Shown here: piece after piece, positions 1 through 6,848 of the stretch
Layout: every line of letters begins with the position of its first letter
Numbering within the stretch: position 1 is the stretch's first letter
Source of the DNA: Acidobacteriota bacterium
GTDB lineage: Bacteria; Acidobacteriota; UBA6911; RPQK01
NCBI GenBank assembly: GCA_003819755.1
Contig: RPQK01000018.1
Coordinates: forward strand, 1-25,155
Length of the DNA: 25,155 nt
Reading direction: 5' to 3'
Notes under the pieces: generated by a model
Told to the model about the DNA's origin: nothing
Database searches by the model: none
The model's input: the letters and a program-made list of their open reading frames with translations, nothing else
Made by a program: the position numbers and the translations under genes

Positions 1-2
1 CG

Positions 3-210
3 ACTTCTGCCTTCTGCCTTCTGCCTTCTGCCTTCTGCCTTCTGCCTCTTCCTAACTTCTGACTTCTAACCTTCTAACTTCTGACTTCTGACTTCTGACT
101 TCTGACTTCTAACTTCTGACTTCTAACTTCTGCCTTCTAACTTCTGCCTTCTAACTTCTGACTTCTGACTTCTGACTTCTAACTTCTGCCTTCTGCCTTC
201 TGCCTTCTAA
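3..210. repeat. Heptanucleotide tandem array (CTTCTGC/CTTCTAA/CTTCTGA)
   Basis: About thirty near-perfect copies of a 7-nt unit of the form CTTCTGC, CTTCTGA or CTTCTAA run head to tail, with one or two register slips near 48-60 and 75-80. The last two bases of the unit vary and the first five are nearly fixed. There is no spacer structure and no open reading frame typical of the neighbours. It continues off the left edge of the window. A purine/pyrimidine-biased array of this kind could form unusual DNA structure, but no function can be read from it. Confidence 0.95.
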
Positions 211-322
211 CCCGGGATTTAGACCGGACATATTATATTCGGGTTCGTGGAGCTTTTTTCGCCTGTTGCGGCAAGTTTTAAGTACAATTTGCCGGGATCT
301 TCATGGAAGGAATCAAAAAGGA

Positions 323-1297
323 ATGACGGTGCACGATCAGCAATTGAGAAGCAGGCGGAACTTTCTGCAAACAGGCCTTGCCACGCTCTGTGTGGCCGGC
401 CTGAGCGCCACGCGCAGCCAGGCAACCGCGACGGCGGAAGCGAAGATGTTCAAAACCCTGGGCACCGGCCACATTGGAGTAAAGGCTGGGCAGGTTCAGG
501 CGCTCGAGAGCGCCATCCGTTTCGGGTTTGGCGGAGTGAACGTCCATGCGGACGACCTTGAAAAAATGACCGGCGATCAACGGAAAGAACTGATTGCCCG
601 TATGAAGGAGCACCGCGTGCAATGGGGGGTAAGCGGTCTTCCGGTTCAGTTCCGGACGACTGACGAGGACTTCAAAAGGACAATTGCCGCATTGCCCTCG
701 CGGGCAAAGGTGCTGGCGGAAGTCGGAGCGATTCGGATTTGTACGTGGATCCTCCCGGGACACGATTCATTGACCTATCGGCAGAATTTCGAGCGCCATC
801 GCAGCCGGCTTGCCGAAGTCGCCGCCATCTTGAAAAACGAGGGATTGGTGCTGGGGCTCGAGTTCGTCGGCCCGAAGTCATCACGCGACCGAAGCCGATT
901 CCATTTCGTCCACACGCTCGAGGAGCAACTCGAGCTCAATCAGGCGATCGGGAGCGATAACGTGGGGGTTTTGTTGGATTCCTATCACTGGTTCACGTCC
1001 GGCGGATCGGTGGCGGACATCGAGAAACTAACCGGAAGACAGGTCATCGAGGTCCACGTAAACGATGCCAGGGTGGGAATTCCCGTCGATCAACTGCCGG
1101 ATGGGAAGAGGGCCTTGCCGTGCAGCACCGGTGTGATTGATTTGAAGGGCTTCATGACGGCACTCGCCAAGATCGGCTACGAGGGGCCTGTCACCTGCGA
1201 GCCCTTCGACCAGGAACTGAACGAACTGGACGACGAGACGGCGATCAAGAAGACCGCCGAAGCTCTCGACCGGGTCTTCGCATTGTTGCCGAGTTGA
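323..1297 (+). CDS. Tat-exported sugar phosphate isomerase/epimerase-like TIM-barrel protein
   Basis: The 324-residue product starts with a twin-arginine signal (SRRNFLQTG at about residues 10-18, followed by a hydrophobic stretch), so it is probably exported by the Tat system. The remainder fits the AP_endonuc_2/xylose-isomerase-like barrel family. Likely metal-site residues are the Glu in GLEFVGP, the Asp in LLDSYH, the His in EVHVND and the Glu in VTCEPF near the C-terminus. ATG 323 is chosen because it places the RR motif close to the N-terminus and has GGAAGG at 305-310 upstream; a TTG at 266 would add 19 residues without better support. Members of this family isomerise or epimerise sugars or cyclitols, but the substrate cannot be told. 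The gene stands alone and ends in a strong hairpin. Confidence 0.85.
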   Translation: MTVHDQQLRSRRNFLQTGLATLCVAGLSATRSQATATAEAKMFKTLGTGHIGVKAGQVQALESAIRFGFGGVNVHADDLEKMTGDQRKELIARMKEHRVQWGVSGLPVQFRTTDEDFKRTIAALPSRAKVLAEVGAIRICTWILPGHDSLTYRQNFERHRSRLAEVAAILKNEGLVLGLEFVGPKSSRDRSRFHFVHTLEEQLELNQAIGSDNVGVLLDSYHWFTSGGSVADIEKLTGRQVIEVHVNDARVGIPVDQLPDGKRALPCSTGVIDLKGFMTALAKIGYEGPVTCEPFDQELNELDDETAIKKTAEALDRVFALLPS

Positions 1298-1308
1298 ACG
1301 GTGGCATC

Positions 1309-1365
1309 ATCAGCGGCGGTTGAGTGACTGGCCACAAAACGGCGAGTCACTCAACCGCCGCTGAT
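1309..1365. terminator. Perfect 21-bp inverted repeat between convergent genes
   Basis: The arms 1309-1329 and 1345-1365 are perfectly complementary over 21 bp with a 15-nt loop. It begins 11 nt after the stop codon at 1297 and ends 30 nt before the stop of the oppositely oriented hypothetical gene, which fits a bidirectional terminator. There is no clear T-tract on either side. Confidence 0.8.
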
Positions 1366-1395
1366 ACTGCCCGCAGTACCGGCCGTCGAGCCAGC

Positions 1396-1803
1396 TTACC
1401 CGCGCAACGTCAGCATCGTTTTGCTTCCGTCCCCGGTCTCGATCTCCAAGCCCCGCTCATTTCTGCTCGGATCATTCCAACTGTAAACCCGGGTGACGTC
1501 GTCAATCTTATGAGTGAGAAGACTCGCAGGCGGTTGCAGGACTGTAATTGAAATGGTGTTGGGCGCCCTCACATCGACCCCGGAGGTGGTCCCTGGCGCT
1601 CCCAACGTGGTTGCCACAGACTGGAGCGGCAGGTCCCTGAAGACTTTTTCCGTCGAGCCGTCGGGCTTGATTACATCCACTTGGGCCCTGCGGCTGTTCA
1701 GCCTGTCGTTGAACCCACTGAAAAAAGGAATCCAGGTGGTCGCCGAGACCTCCTCGCGCCCTATCGTTGCCGCGCCCCCATCCGATCGACTTCCACGTTT
1801 CAT
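1396..1803 (-). CDS. Hypothetical protein, 135 residues
   Basis: I do not recognise a family. The reading frame is open further upstream (to about 2022), but that extension is Arg/Pro/Trp-rich and looks like non-coding GC-rich sequence, so the ATG at 1803 is preferred; it has a weak AAGG about 11 nt upstream. The product looks like a soluble beta-rich domain with motifs such as VDVIKPDGSTEKVFRDLP and ends in GDGSKTMLTLRG. There is no signal peptide or membrane helix. Its convergent placement against the isomerase-like gene, with a hairpin between the stops, mildly supports it being real. The start is uncertain. Confidence 0.45.
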   Translation of the reverse strand: MKRGSRSDGGAATIGREEVSATTWIPFFSGFNDRLNSRRAQVDVIKPDGSTEKVFRDLPLQSVATTLGAPGTTSGVDVRAPNTISITVLQPPASLLTHKIDDVTRVYSWNDPSRNERGLEIETGDGSKTMLTLRG

Positions 1804-2034
1804 GTAGTGCACCGCCTTACAAAATAAGTAATACACCGGAACGCTTATGCTTTCCGTGTAATCTTCAGCCAGCTTAGCACAGCAATCGTGCCAACCCCAC
1901 CGTGGGGCTCGCTCAGGCGGAGGGATAACTCGCCACAGCCCGCGCCTCGCGGGCCGGAAAGGCCTCCAGTCTCGGTTTGCGGTCGATTCAAGGCGACCCC
2001 ATTCCTTCCTCACCCCACCCATGTTGCTCGAAAT
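1804..2034. other. Intergenic stretch with one small GC-rich hairpin
   Basis: No convincing gene is present. The only structure seen is a 7-bp perfect stem with a 3-nt loop (arms 1938-1944 and 1948-1954). The stretch lies between the start of the - strand hypothetical and the promoter of the lytic transglycosylase, so it probably holds divergent control sequences. Confidence 0.4.
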
Positions 2035-2064
2035 TTGAACCCGGGACTTAACAAATCATATAAT
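2035..2064 (+). promoter_or_regulatory. Sigma-70-type promoter candidate for the lytic transglycosylase
   Basis: TTGAAC (2035-2040) is followed after 18 nt by a perfect TATAAT (2059-2064). The local sequence is AT-rich compared with its surroundings. Transcription would start near 2071 and give a leader of about 130 nt before the GTG start at 2202. Confidence 0.55.
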
Positions 2065-2201
2065 CGATCTCAGCTTCCTCAGCTACACAGTCGGTCTTTC
2101 GTAAGCAGCCTTAAAAGCAGTTCGGTTGTGCGGTACGCCTGTTAAGAACATTCTCGTGCGCCTGCAGTTGCACAAACGGCACTATGAAAGGAGAAAAGGC
2201 C

Positions 2202-2861
2202 GTGAATTTGAAGGACTTCTGCTCGAGAAAGCTGATCGCGGTCCTGGCTTTTGCAGTAGGATTGGGCGCAGCCGGCTATCCCCTGCATTATCGATCGGAT
2301 CGATTAAAGGATGAAGTGACGGAACTGGCCAAAAAGAACCACAATCTCCAGGAGGAAAACGACAGACTTCGCTACATCAACAGCCTTTCCGTAGAGTTCT
2401 CGATGGACCCGCTGATCGTCACGTTGGTCGATCAGCAATCTCGTCAGTACCTGAATCACAAGTCGGCCGAATGGCGTCTCCTGAAAACCCCGGAGTTCCT
2501 AACTTACATAATGTTGTCGCTCATCTACGCGGAATCAAAAGGTGATCCGGGAGCCGTAGGGGACGGAGGCAAGGCCCGAGGTCTGACGCAGATTTGGGTG
2601 ACCACCGCGCGTGACTACGGAAATGTCTCCGCCGAGCAACTGCTCGACCCGGAGACGAACATCAATTACTCGTTCAAGCATTTTCACGAGTTGCTGAAGA
2701 AGTACCACGGGAACCTGGCGATGGTGCTCTATGCCTGGAACCGGGGGCCCGGAACAGTTGATCGGCTGTTGCAGTACGGCCAGACGCCGGAGAACGGGTA
2801 CGGCAAGAGAGTGTACCAGGCTTCTCTGGATAACAACCGCCACTTTGCCCTTCGCGAGTAG
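2202..2861 (+). CDS. Membrane-anchored lytic transglycosylase (SLT/GH23 domain)
   Basis: The 219-residue product has a short cytoplasmic N-terminus, one hydrophobic segment (about residues 10-27), a short coiled coil (about 33-58, rich in Leu, Glu and Asn at heptad spacing) and a C-terminal Slt-type domain. The domain shows the family signature: the catalytic Glu in YAESKGDP, then GGKARGLTQIW, and later LYAWNRGPGTV, the AYNxGxG-like motif. Such enzymes cleave peptidoglycan between MurNAc and GlcNAc, forming 1,6-anhydro-MurNAc, on the periplasmic side. GTG 2202 is preferred over ATG 2184 because AAAGGAG (2187-2193) lies 8 nt upstream of the GTG and would fall inside the longer frame. A hairpin follows the stop at once. 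It appears monocistronic. Confidence 0.88.
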   Translation: MNLKDFCSRKLIAVLAFAVGLGAAGYPLHYRSDRLKDEVTELAKKNHNLQEENDRLRYINSLSVEFSMDPLIVTLVDQQSRQYLNHKSAEWRLLKTPEFLTYIMLSLIYAESKGDPGAVGDGGKARGLTQIWVTTARDYGNVSAEQLLDPETNINYSFKHFHELLKKYHGNLAMVLYAWNRGPGTVDRLLQYGQTPENGYGKRVYQASLDNNRHFALRE

Positions 2862-2883
2862 CCGTTTGACTCCCCCAAACGGC
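2861..2883 (+). terminator. Hairpin after the lytic transglycosylase
   Basis: The arms 2861-2868 and 2876-2883 form a perfect 8-bp stem with a 7-nt loop immediately at the stop codon. No T-tract follows, so the terminator role is inferred from position. Confidence 0.5.
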
Positions 2884-3009
2884 CGCACAGGGGCGGGAGC
2901 TCCTCCCTAAACTGCTTGATATTTCAGCAGCTGTCTCCCGCCCCGGCACCTTCGGACCCTGATTGTCAACAGAACCACAATTCAGGCCAATTAGTGCTAC
3001 CATGGGCAC

Positions 3010-3621
3010 ATGGACATTTCCAGCCTGGCCTTGGCTCTCGGATCGAGCCTCACGGCCGGTTTGAACCTTTACATCACGGTTCTGACGCTGGGGCTGATGC
3101 ACCGCTACGAGATTCTTTCGCTGCCCGGGCAACTCGAAGGGCTCTCGAATCCCTGGGTCATGGCCGCGGCCGCGGTGTTATTGGTGATCGAGTTCGTGGC
3201 GGACAAGGTTCCCTACGTGGACAACATCTGGGATTCGGTCCATACCTTCATTCGAGTTCCGGCGGGAGCCTTCCTCGCCAGCTCGGCAATGGGCGACGCT
3301 CCCTCTCACATCACCTGGATTGCGGCTCTGCTCGGCGGGTTCGTGACGTTGACCAGCCATGGCGCCAAAACGTCAACCCGGCTCGCGGTCAACTCCACTC
3401 CGGAGCCCTTCACCAATTGGTTTCTCAGCATCACTGAGGACGTCCTTAGCCTTGGCCTGCTCTGGCTTGTCTCGAGCCACCCCTACGTGGCGGTTGTCTC
3501 TGCCCTCATTTTGCTGCTGATCTTCTTTGGGCTCATTTACATGTTCTATCGCTTCCTCAAATACCTGTTCCGCAGGCCTCGGCCGGCGCCACGCACCGAG
3601 ATCTATCGCCCGTCCCGCTAG
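3010..3621 (+). CDS. DUF4126 family integral membrane protein
   Basis: The 203-residue protein has about five hydrophobic segments and the features of the DUF4126 family: an N-terminal GSSLTAGLNLYITVL segment, a central DKVPYVDNIWDSVHTFIR loop, and a TSTRLAVNSTPEPFTNW stretch before the last two helices. The C-terminus is basic and probably cytoplasmic. The function of the family is not established. The start at 3010 lacks a clear ribosome binding site but is the first ATG in frame. The gene lies about 150 nt after the transglycosylase and about 170 nt before a phospholipid-type synthase; a shared cell-envelope role is only a guess. Confidence 0.82.
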   Translation: MDISSLALALGSSLTAGLNLYITVLTLGLMHRYEILSLPGQLEGLSNPWVMAAAAVLLVIEFVADKVPYVDNIWDSVHTFIRVPAGAFLASSAMGDAPSHITWIAALLGGFVTLTSHGAKTSTRLAVNSTPEPFTNWFLSITEDVLSLGLLWLVSSHPYVAVVSALILLLIFFGLIYMFYRFLKYLFRRPRPAPRTEIYRPSR

Positions 3622-3789
3622 TGTCGGGTTTTCTTGCCAGCAGCCGCAGTTGATCCTTGCGTTCCGAGAGCGCCAATTCTCCTCTCTCCATCAGGCCTCA
3701 GGCACGGCGGCCTTCGGCCCCTGTGAGTTTTGAAGGCACGGCCGCCAGTGGCACTCCGGTTGCTATCCCTACTGGCGATGAGGGAGAAA

Positions 3790-4473
3790 ATGAGCGAAAC
3801 TTTTTGCGAGTCCAAACGACAACAGACCAGCCTGCTCGCCCCCGTCGAACGGCGAATACTCGGGTGGCTGGCTCAACGTACTCCGACCTGGATCAATTCA
3901 GATCACCTGACGATCCTCGGCTTCGCGGCGTTCGCCGCGGCGGGAGTCGGCTATGCTCTATCGACCACGACCCCTGCCTGGCTGCACTTCGTCAATCTGT
4001 GCCTCTTCCTCAACTGGCTGGGTGACAGTCTCGACGGGACGCTCGCCCGGTACCGGAACCACCTGAGGCCTCGTTACGGTTACTACGTGGACCATGTTAC
4101 GGACACGGCGGGGAGCCTGATCCTTGTCTTGGGCCTCGGCATGTCGCCGTACATGAGCGGCCGTGTCGCCCTGGCGGTCCTTATCGCCTACTTTATGCTG
4201 TCGATCAACAGCTACCTGGCCACCCACGCACTCGGGACGTTCCGCATCTCATTCTGGAAATTCAGCCCGACTGAGCTTCGCCTGCTGCTCGCTGTCGGCA
4301 ACCTGGTGCTGCTGTTCCATCCCATGGCAACAGTCGCCGGCTCCCGTTATCTGCTTTACGATGTCGGCGGGGTCGTCGGCATCGCCTGCATGGTGGCGAC
4401 CTTCGTCGCGTCGGCTATAACCAACACTGTTCGGTTGTATCGCCTGGAGCCCCCGCAGGGGCGCCGGCTATGA
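3790..4473 (+). CDS. CDP-alcohol phosphatidyltransferase family protein
   Basis: The product (227 residues from this start) carries the CDP-OH-P-transferase signature DxxDGxxARx9GxxxDxxxD, seen as GDSLDGTLAR followed by YGYYVDHVTD, with all four metal/nucleotide Asp residues present. About six membrane helices surround it. Enzymes of this family move a phosphoalcohol from a CDP-activated donor to an alcohol acceptor in membrane lipid synthesis; the acceptor is unknown here. ATG 3790 follows AGGGAG (3781-3786) at a short 3-nt spacing; ATG 3778 and TTG 3730 are alternatives. Its last codons overlap the start of the GtrA-like gene by 4 nt (ATGA), so the two are translationally coupled. Confidence 0.85.
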   Translation: MSETFCESKRQQTSLLAPVERRILGWLAQRTPTWINSDHLTILGFAAFAAAGVGYALSTTTPAWLHFVNLCLFLNWLGDSLDGTLARYRNHLRPRYGYYVDHVTDTAGSLILVLGLGMSPYMSGRVALAVLIAYFMLSINSYLATHALGTFRISFWKFSPTELRLLLAVGNLVLLFHPMATVAGSRYLLYDVGGVVGIACMVATFVASAITNTVRLYRLEPPQGRRL

Positions 4474-4871
4474 GTCAAAACGGCGCCTCCACAACCTTCC
4501 GGCGGATCTGCCGATTTAACCTGGTCGGGGCGGTAGGGATTGTGGTGCAAGTCACCGTCCTGTCCGCTCTGACCTGGGGCCTGAACGTTCATTACCTGGC
4601 CGCTACGTTCCTGGCGGTCGAGGCGGCGATTATCCACAATTTTCTGTGGCATCAGGCGTGGACCTGGAAAGACCGTGAACCTGGAGGCTTTATTGATCGC
4701 CTCTGGCGGTTCAATCTGACGACAGGGTTGATGTCGCTCGTCGGCAATCTGCTGCTCATGCCGTTGCTGGTAAAGGGGCTTGGGTTTGCTCTGATTCCGG
4801 CAAATCTCCTGGCGATAGCAGCCTGTGCGGCCGCAAACTTCCTGATGGCGGACCGACTGGTGTTTAAGTGA
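4470..4871 (+). CDS. GtrA-like small membrane protein
   Basis: The 133-residue protein has four predicted membrane helices and matches the GtrA-like pattern: an N-terminal FRRICRFNLVGAVGIVVQ motif, the HNFLWHQAWTWKDR loop between helices 2 and 3, and a C-terminal NFLMADRLVFK. GtrA proteins are associated with polyprenyl-phosphate-linked sugar transfer or flipping. The start codon overlaps the stop of the upstream CDP-alcohol phosphatidyltransferase gene, so the pair probably works on one lipid or glycolipid intermediate (inference). A very long hairpin follows. Confidence 0.87.
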   Translation: MSQNGASTTFRRICRFNLVGAVGIVVQVTVLSALTWGLNVHYLAATFLAVEAAIIHNFLWHQAWTWKDREPGGFIDRLWRFNLTTGLMSLVGNLLLMPLLVKGLGFALIPANLLAIAACAAANFLMADRLVFK

Positions 4872-4882
4872 AGATTCACTTT

Positions 4883-4998
4883 GAACAGAGCCGCAAGCAA
4901 AGCGCTTTTGCTCGGAGCGACCCGGCCCGAACATAAAGCGCAAAATGAGCACGGGCCGGGTCGCTCCGTGAAAAAGCGCTTTGCTTGCGGCTCTGTTC
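4883..4998. terminator. Long two-block inverted repeat (27 + 16 bp arms)
   Basis: The outer arms 4883-4909 and 4972-4998 are perfectly complementary over 27 bp. After a 4-nt asymmetry a second perfect 16-bp block (4914-4929 with 4952-4967) follows, leaving a 22-nt loop. It starts 12 nt after the GtrA stop and ends 28 nt before the next start. Position suggests a terminator, but the stem is much longer than a usual Rho-independent one and lacks a T-tract. Confidence 0.75.
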
Positions 4999-5026
4999 GA
5001 TCAGGCGAATGTGCTAATGTCTTCCC

Positions 5027-5554
5027 GTGATCATCGCCATGGCGGGCCTTCCCGGCTCCGGCAAAACCAGCATCGCGCAAGCTCTGGCCGAGCTCCTGCC
5101 GGGACTCGTGATCAGCAAAGACGAAATTCGTACAGCGCTTTTCCGGCCAGAGGAAATTGACTATACCCGGGCTCAGGACGATGTTTGCTTTGCCGAGATG
5201 CTCAGGCGGACAGAAGCCTTCCTGACGCAGTCACCCGGGCAATGCGTCGTCCTCGATGGTCGGACCTTTTCGCGGTCGGCCGACATGCAGGAAGTCATGG
5301 ATTTGGCCGACCGACTGAGAGAACCGCTTTACGTCATCGAATGCTTTTGCTCCGACAAGGAAGCATGCCGGCGGATCGAAGCCGATATGAAAGAGAGGCG
5401 ACACCCGGCTGCCAACCGCGACTACCGCCTCTACCTCGAAGTGAAGGCCCGCCGCGAGCCTTTGCCCTTACCAGCACTCCGCCTGGACACTAGTTTGAAC
5501 ATGGCCGCCTGTATCGCGTTGTGCATGAACTACCTCGGCCGCCCGCAACTGTGA
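5027..5554 (+). CDS. Small P-loop kinase / AAA_33-type ATPase
   Basis: The 175-residue protein begins with a beta-strand leading into a Walker A motif (AGLPGSGKTS at residues 5-14). It then has SKDEIRTALF, a Walker-B-like VVLDGRTF strand, and an Arg-rich lid (RRIEADMKERRHPAANRD). This order is typical of AAA_33 or adenylylsulfate-kinase-like small-molecule kinases. Shikimate-kinase-like or zeta-toxin-like roles cannot be excluded, and the phosphorylated substrate is unknown. GTG 5027 is chosen because starting at ATG 5039 would remove the strand before the P-loop. There is no evident ribosome binding site. The downstream secreted protein follows after 29 nt with its own strong site. Confidence 0.78.
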   Translation: MIIAMAGLPGSGKTSIAQALAELLPGLVISKDEIRTALFRPEEIDYTRAQDDVCFAEMLRRTEAFLTQSPGQCVVLDGRTFSRSADMQEVMDLADRLREPLYVIECFCSDKEACRRIEADMKERRHPAANRDYRLYLEVKARREPLPLPALRLDTSLNMAACIALCMNYLGRPQL

Positions 5555-5583
5555 CAGAATGTCTTCTTCCTTAAGGAGGCGCA

Positions 5584-6300
5584 ATGCGTAGTCGTCACGT
5601 TCTTCTGTCCGTACTGCTGATATTGATCTCCCTTCCCGCATTGGCTTTTCAGCACGACTCTGAGGCCAAGTCGGAAGTTCCCGTGCTCAGCGATTTCCAC
5701 GAAGTGATCTTCGTCATCTGGCACGAAGCGTGGCCGGCCAAGGACCACGCGAAACTGCGTAGCCTTCTCCCCGAGATCGAGAAGGGCGCCGCTGCCGTGG
5801 CCGCCGCTCCGCTGCCTGGGATCCTGCATCACAAGCAAGCGGGCTGGGACGAGGGAGTTAAAGCGCTCAAGAACACTGTCGAGGAATACCGGAACGCGGT
5901 CAAGGCTGGGAACAACGAGGCGCTGATGGCGGCAGCAGAAAAGCTCCATGCCAACTACGAGAGGTTGGTCCGGGTGATCAGGCCGCCAATGAAGGAACTG
6001 GAGAACTTTCATTCCAGTCTCTACATGCTCTATCACCATCACTTGCCCGCCTATGATCTTGCGAAGATCAAGGCGTCGAGCGCGGAGCTCAAGCAGAAAA
6101 TGACGGTGCTCGACGCGGCGAAGCTGCCGGATCGATTGAGTGCGAAGAAGCAGGCTTTCGACAAAGCCAGGCAGGACCTGGCGACCGCGGTCGCAGCCCT
6201 GCAGCCAGCCGTCGAGTCAGGGGACAAGGCAAAGGTGACCAAGGCGGTCGAAGAGGTGCACACGCGGTACGAGGCCGCCCAGGACGTGCTCGCGAACTGA
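5584..6300 (+). CDS. Secreted helical protein with internal duplication
   Basis: The 238-residue product has a clear Sec signal peptide (residues 1-21, LPALAFQ cleavage region) and a well placed AAGGAGG (5573-5579) 4 nt before the ATG. The mature part is almost all alpha-helical and consists of two similar halves, about 37-133 and 139-237. Each half opens with an aromatic/His motif (FHEVIFVIWHEAWP and FHSSLYMLYHHHLP), continues with a KLxxxxxEI/EL helix and an APLP/AKLP turn, and closes with a helix containing KLHANYERL or EVHTRYEAA. The paired histidines suggest a metal or haem site in the periplasm, which is inference. I do not recognise a named family; a cytochrome c'-like or imelysin-like four-helix fold is possible, but no CxxCH is present. 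Confidence 0.75.
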   Translation: MRSRHVLLSVLLILISLPALAFQHDSEAKSEVPVLSDFHEVIFVIWHEAWPAKDHAKLRSLLPEIEKGAAAVAAAPLPGILHHKQAGWDEGVKALKNTVEEYRNAVKAGNNEALMAAAEKLHANYERLVRVIRPPMKELENFHSSLYMLYHHHLPAYDLAKIKASSAELKQKMTVLDAAKLPDRLSAKKQAFDKARQDLATAVAALQPAVESGDKAKVTKAVEEVHTRYEAAQDVLAN

Positions 6301-6304
6301 AGAT

Positions 6305-6403
6305 ACGACGCCGAGCGAAGCGGGCACAGTAAGCGGACCACCCAACGAGCCGTTTAAGTACGTTGGCTGGTCCGCTTACTCTGCCCGCTTCGCTCCGCGT
6401 CGT
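6305..6403. terminator. 43-bp inverted repeat between convergent genes
   Basis: The arms 6305-6347 and 6361-6403 match over 40 of 43 positions with a 13-nt loop. All three mismatches place C opposite C. It lies between the stop codons of the secreted helical protein (+) and the response regulator (-), so a bidirectional terminator is likely. Confidence 0.75.
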
Positions 6404-6439
6404 GCGCGGCTTTGTAAATGACGTCCGCCCATCGGGCGT

Positions 6440-6841
6440 TTACTTCCCCAGCGCCCTGGCAATCTCCGCCAGCAGCTTATCGGGCTTCACCGGTTTTTCG
6501 AGGAACGCCGTGACGGGCATCCACTCGTCATCCGGCTCCAGCTTGAAAGGCAGGTCGAGAACCTTGCGAACGCCGGAGAGAATGATGACCGGCACTTTCT
6601 TCAGAGCGGCATCGGCGTGAATCCGGCGCGAGGTCTCTACCCCATCGGGTCCGGGAGGGCCTGCAAACATCACGTCCAGCAGAATCAGATCTGGGGGCGA
6701 GCTTTTGGCCTTCTCGATCGCCTTTTCCGGGAGGTAGGCATAGTCAACGGAGTAACCAACGCTTTCCAGAAGAGTCTTCACGGTGTCGACATGTTGAACG
6801 TCGTCATCAACTACGAGGATCCTGGCTTTTGTTTTGATCAT
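6440..6841 (-). CDS. Single-domain response regulator (REC)
   Basis: The 133-residue protein is a lone receiver domain: acidic pair Asp12/Asp13, phosphoacceptor Asp56 in LILLDVMF, Ser89 in VIILSG and Lys116 in FLEKPVKP. There is no DNA-binding or enzymatic output domain. After Asp56 the loop is longer than usual (FAGPPGPDGVE instead of MMPGMDG), and an inserted segment with PDDEWMPV sits before the conserved Lys. I know the same layout (DVMFPE..., DDDWLPV, FLEKPV) from receivers encoded beside anaerobic redox operons in other bacteria. ATG 6841 follows GAGG at suitable spacing; longer frames reach into the kinase gene. It starts 7 nt after the kinase stop, so the two form a two-component pair. 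Without an output domain it likely acts by phosphotransfer or protein contact. Confidence 0.9.
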   Translation of the reverse strand: MIKTKARILVVDDDVQHVDTVKTLLESVGYSVDYAYLPEKAIEKAKSSPPDLILLDVMFAGPPGPDGVETSRRIHADAALKKVPVIILSGVRKVLDLPFKLEPDDEWMPVTAFLEKPVKPDKLLAEIARALGK

Positions 6842-6848
6842 CTTCGCC

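Noticed and set aside
3..210. Possible CRISPR array
   Set aside because: The unit is 7 nt with no spacers and no repeat of 23-47 nt, and no cas gene is nearby.
1804..2022. N-terminal extension of the - strand hypothetical protein
   Set aside because: The extension has Arg/Pro/Trp-rich, low-information sequence with a GC-rich hairpin, and a later ATG has a better context.
4883..6403. Long dyads as ends of an insertion sequence or MITE
   Set aside because: The arms of the different dyads are unrelated to each other, no target-site duplication is visible, and each dyad sits neatly in an intergenic gap.
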